This document shows, piece by piece, positions 4,297 through 5,199 of a DNA stretch of 5,199 nt. Every line of letters begins with the position of its first letter. Position 1 is the first letter of the stretch. Made by a program: the position numbers and the translations under genes. Source of the DNA: Chlamydiota bacterium (GTDB lineage: Bacteria; Auribacterota; UBA3054; B51-G9); the NCBI GenBank assembly GCA_030596365.1, contig JAUVKG010000230.1, positions 1-5,199 on the forward strand, written 5' to 3'. Below the pieces are notes generated by a model. The model made no database searches and was not told the origin of the DNA. It saw nothing but the letters and a program-made list of their open reading frames with translations.

Positions 4297-5199
4297 TTAC
4301 TCGGCGTTTTCTCTGTCAACATACTGTTTTTTGTAGTATTCGAGATATTCACCACTTTTAATTTTTTCCCACCACCATTTGTTATTTACGTACCAGTCGA
4401 TGGTTTCGCGAATACATTCTTCGAAATTATGGGATGGCTGCCATCCAAGTGACATAGTTTTATCACTGCAAAGAGAGTAACGGCGGTCATGTCCCATTCT
4501 GTCTTTAACGTAAGTTTTGAGAGATTCAGGTTTTTTGAGCTGATCAAAAATAATATTTACAACTTTAATATTCTCTCGTTCATTTCCTCCGCCGATATTA
4601 TACACTTCCCCATCAATACCATTTTGAATTACGCAGTCAACGCCGCTGCAATGGTCCATTACATGCAGCCAATCGCGGATATTTTTCCCATCGCCGTAAA
4701 TTGGGACAGATTTGTCTTCAATAAGATTTGTTACAAAAAGCGGTACAAGTTTTTCCGGATATTGGTAAAAACCGTAATTGTTTGATGCTCGCGTAACACA
4801 AACAGGAACGTCATACGTTGCAAAATAACTGTAAGCAAGTCTGTCGGCGCCTGATTTACTTGCGGAATAAGGATTTCTTGGAAGAAGCTGGTCGGTTTCA
4901 ACCGATGAGCGTCCAAGTTCAATAGTTCCGTAAACTTCATCAGTAGAAATCTGTATGAATTTCTTCAATCCGTAAACGCGTGCTGCTTCAAGCAGGACAT
5001 AAGTACCATAAACATCTGTAGTAATAAAATCTGCCGGATCGCCAATTGAGCGGTCAACATGAGTTTCCGCAGCGAAATTAACTGCCACGTCAACACCGTC
5101 TTCGAAGATTTTATTAACCAGCTCCGCATCAGCGATATCACCTTTAATGAAAGAATATCTCGAGTCATTTTCGATATCTTTGAGATTATCGAGATTTCC
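4297..5199 (-). CDS. rfbB: dTDP-glucose 4,6-dehydratase RfbB/RmlB, N-terminus off the window
   Basis: Second enzyme of dTDP-rhamnose-type sugar synthesis: NAD-dependent conversion of dTDP-glucose to dTDP-4-keto-6-deoxyglucose in the cytoplasm, feeding O-antigen or other surface glycans. The frame is open to the window edge and shows 300 residues; roughly 40-45 N-terminal residues, including the GxxGxxG NAD-binding loop, should lie beyond it. Visible: GNLDNLKDIEN at the start, IKGDIAD (19-25), VNFAAETHVDRSI (39-52), STDEVYG (85-91) with the catalytic Asp-Glu pair, NPYSASK with Tyr111 and Lys115 (YxxxK), SNNYG then YQYPEKLVPLF, YGDGKNIRDWLHV, and GHDRRYSL. All key residues of the short-chain dehydrogenase-type epimerase/dehydratase family that fall in the visible part are present. 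It ends 6 bases before a strong terminator, so it is probably the last gene of a sugar-nucleotide operon lying to the right. Confidence 0.95.
   Translation of the reverse strand, partial: GNLDNLKDIENDSRYSFIKGDIADAELVNKIFEDGVDVAVNFAAETHVDRSIGDPADFITTDVYGTYVLLEAARVYGLKKFIQISTDEVYGTIELGRSSVETDQLLPRNPYSASKSGADRLAYSYFATYDVPVCVTRASNNYGFYQYPEKLVPLFVTNLIEDKSVPIYGDGKNIRDWLHVMDHCSGVDCVIQNGIDGEVYNIGGGNERENIKVVNIIFDQLKKPESLKTYVKDRMGHDRRYSLCSDKTMSLGWQPSHNFEECIRETIDWYVNNKWWWEKIKSGEYLEYYKKQYVDRENAE

Noticed and set aside
5086..5088. GTG codon as start of the dehydratase
   Set aside because: The frame continues open to the window edge and encodes GNLDNLKDIEN and IKGDIAD, the expected upstream part of RfbB, so the GTG is an internal valine.

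Overview
The window is AT-rich bacterial DNA with five protein genes, all on the minus strand. In order of transcription they are: a dTDP-glucose 4,6-dehydratase cut by the right edge, a SagB-type nitroreductase-like protein, an envelope lipoprotein that looks like a YnbE-YdbL (DUF1318) fusion, acetate kinase, and a signal peptide peptidase of the SppA family. No tRNA, rRNA, CRISPR array or transposase gene is visible. The YnbE/YdbL-type lipoprotein and the dTDP-sugar enzyme point to a Gram-negative cell with an outer membrane, and acetate kinase points to fermentative or acetate-forming metabolism. The look of the lipoprotein and of the SppA C-terminus (PGFKYLW) would suit a low-GC member of the PVC or Elusimicrobia-like groups, but this is an impression from memory and is weakly held.

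Layout: positions 4297-5199 hold rfbB, missing its N-terminus and closed by a clear intrinsic terminator at 4259-4290. Positions 3999-4258 are non-coding and almost entirely tandem repeats: fourteen octamers of AAGGTNNN type followed by four 31-bp units. Positions 3240-3998 hold the nitroreductase, 3151-3239 a short spacer made of three contiguous micro-repeat families, and 2503-3150 the lipoprotein. Positions 2285-2502 are a spacer with two hairpins, degenerate octamers and five perfect TTTAAGG heptamers close to the ackA ribosome binding site. Positions 1085-2284 (ackA) and 27-1070 (sppA) are 14 bases apart and look like one operon. A perfect hairpin at 5-23 follows sppA.

The genes do not form one obvious pathway: rfbB serves nucleotide-sugar (rhamnose-type) synthesis, AckA energy metabolism, SppA and the lipoprotein envelope maintenance, and the SagB-like enzyme is an unassigned flavin oxidoreductase without a YcaO partner in view. 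The most unusual features are the repeat-built spacers, each with its own 7-9 bp unit (plus a 31-bp unit in one), and the fused lipoprotein. ackA and sppA have good Shine-Dalgarno sequences. The nitroreductase and lipoprotein genes, which sit directly against repeats, have none that I can see.
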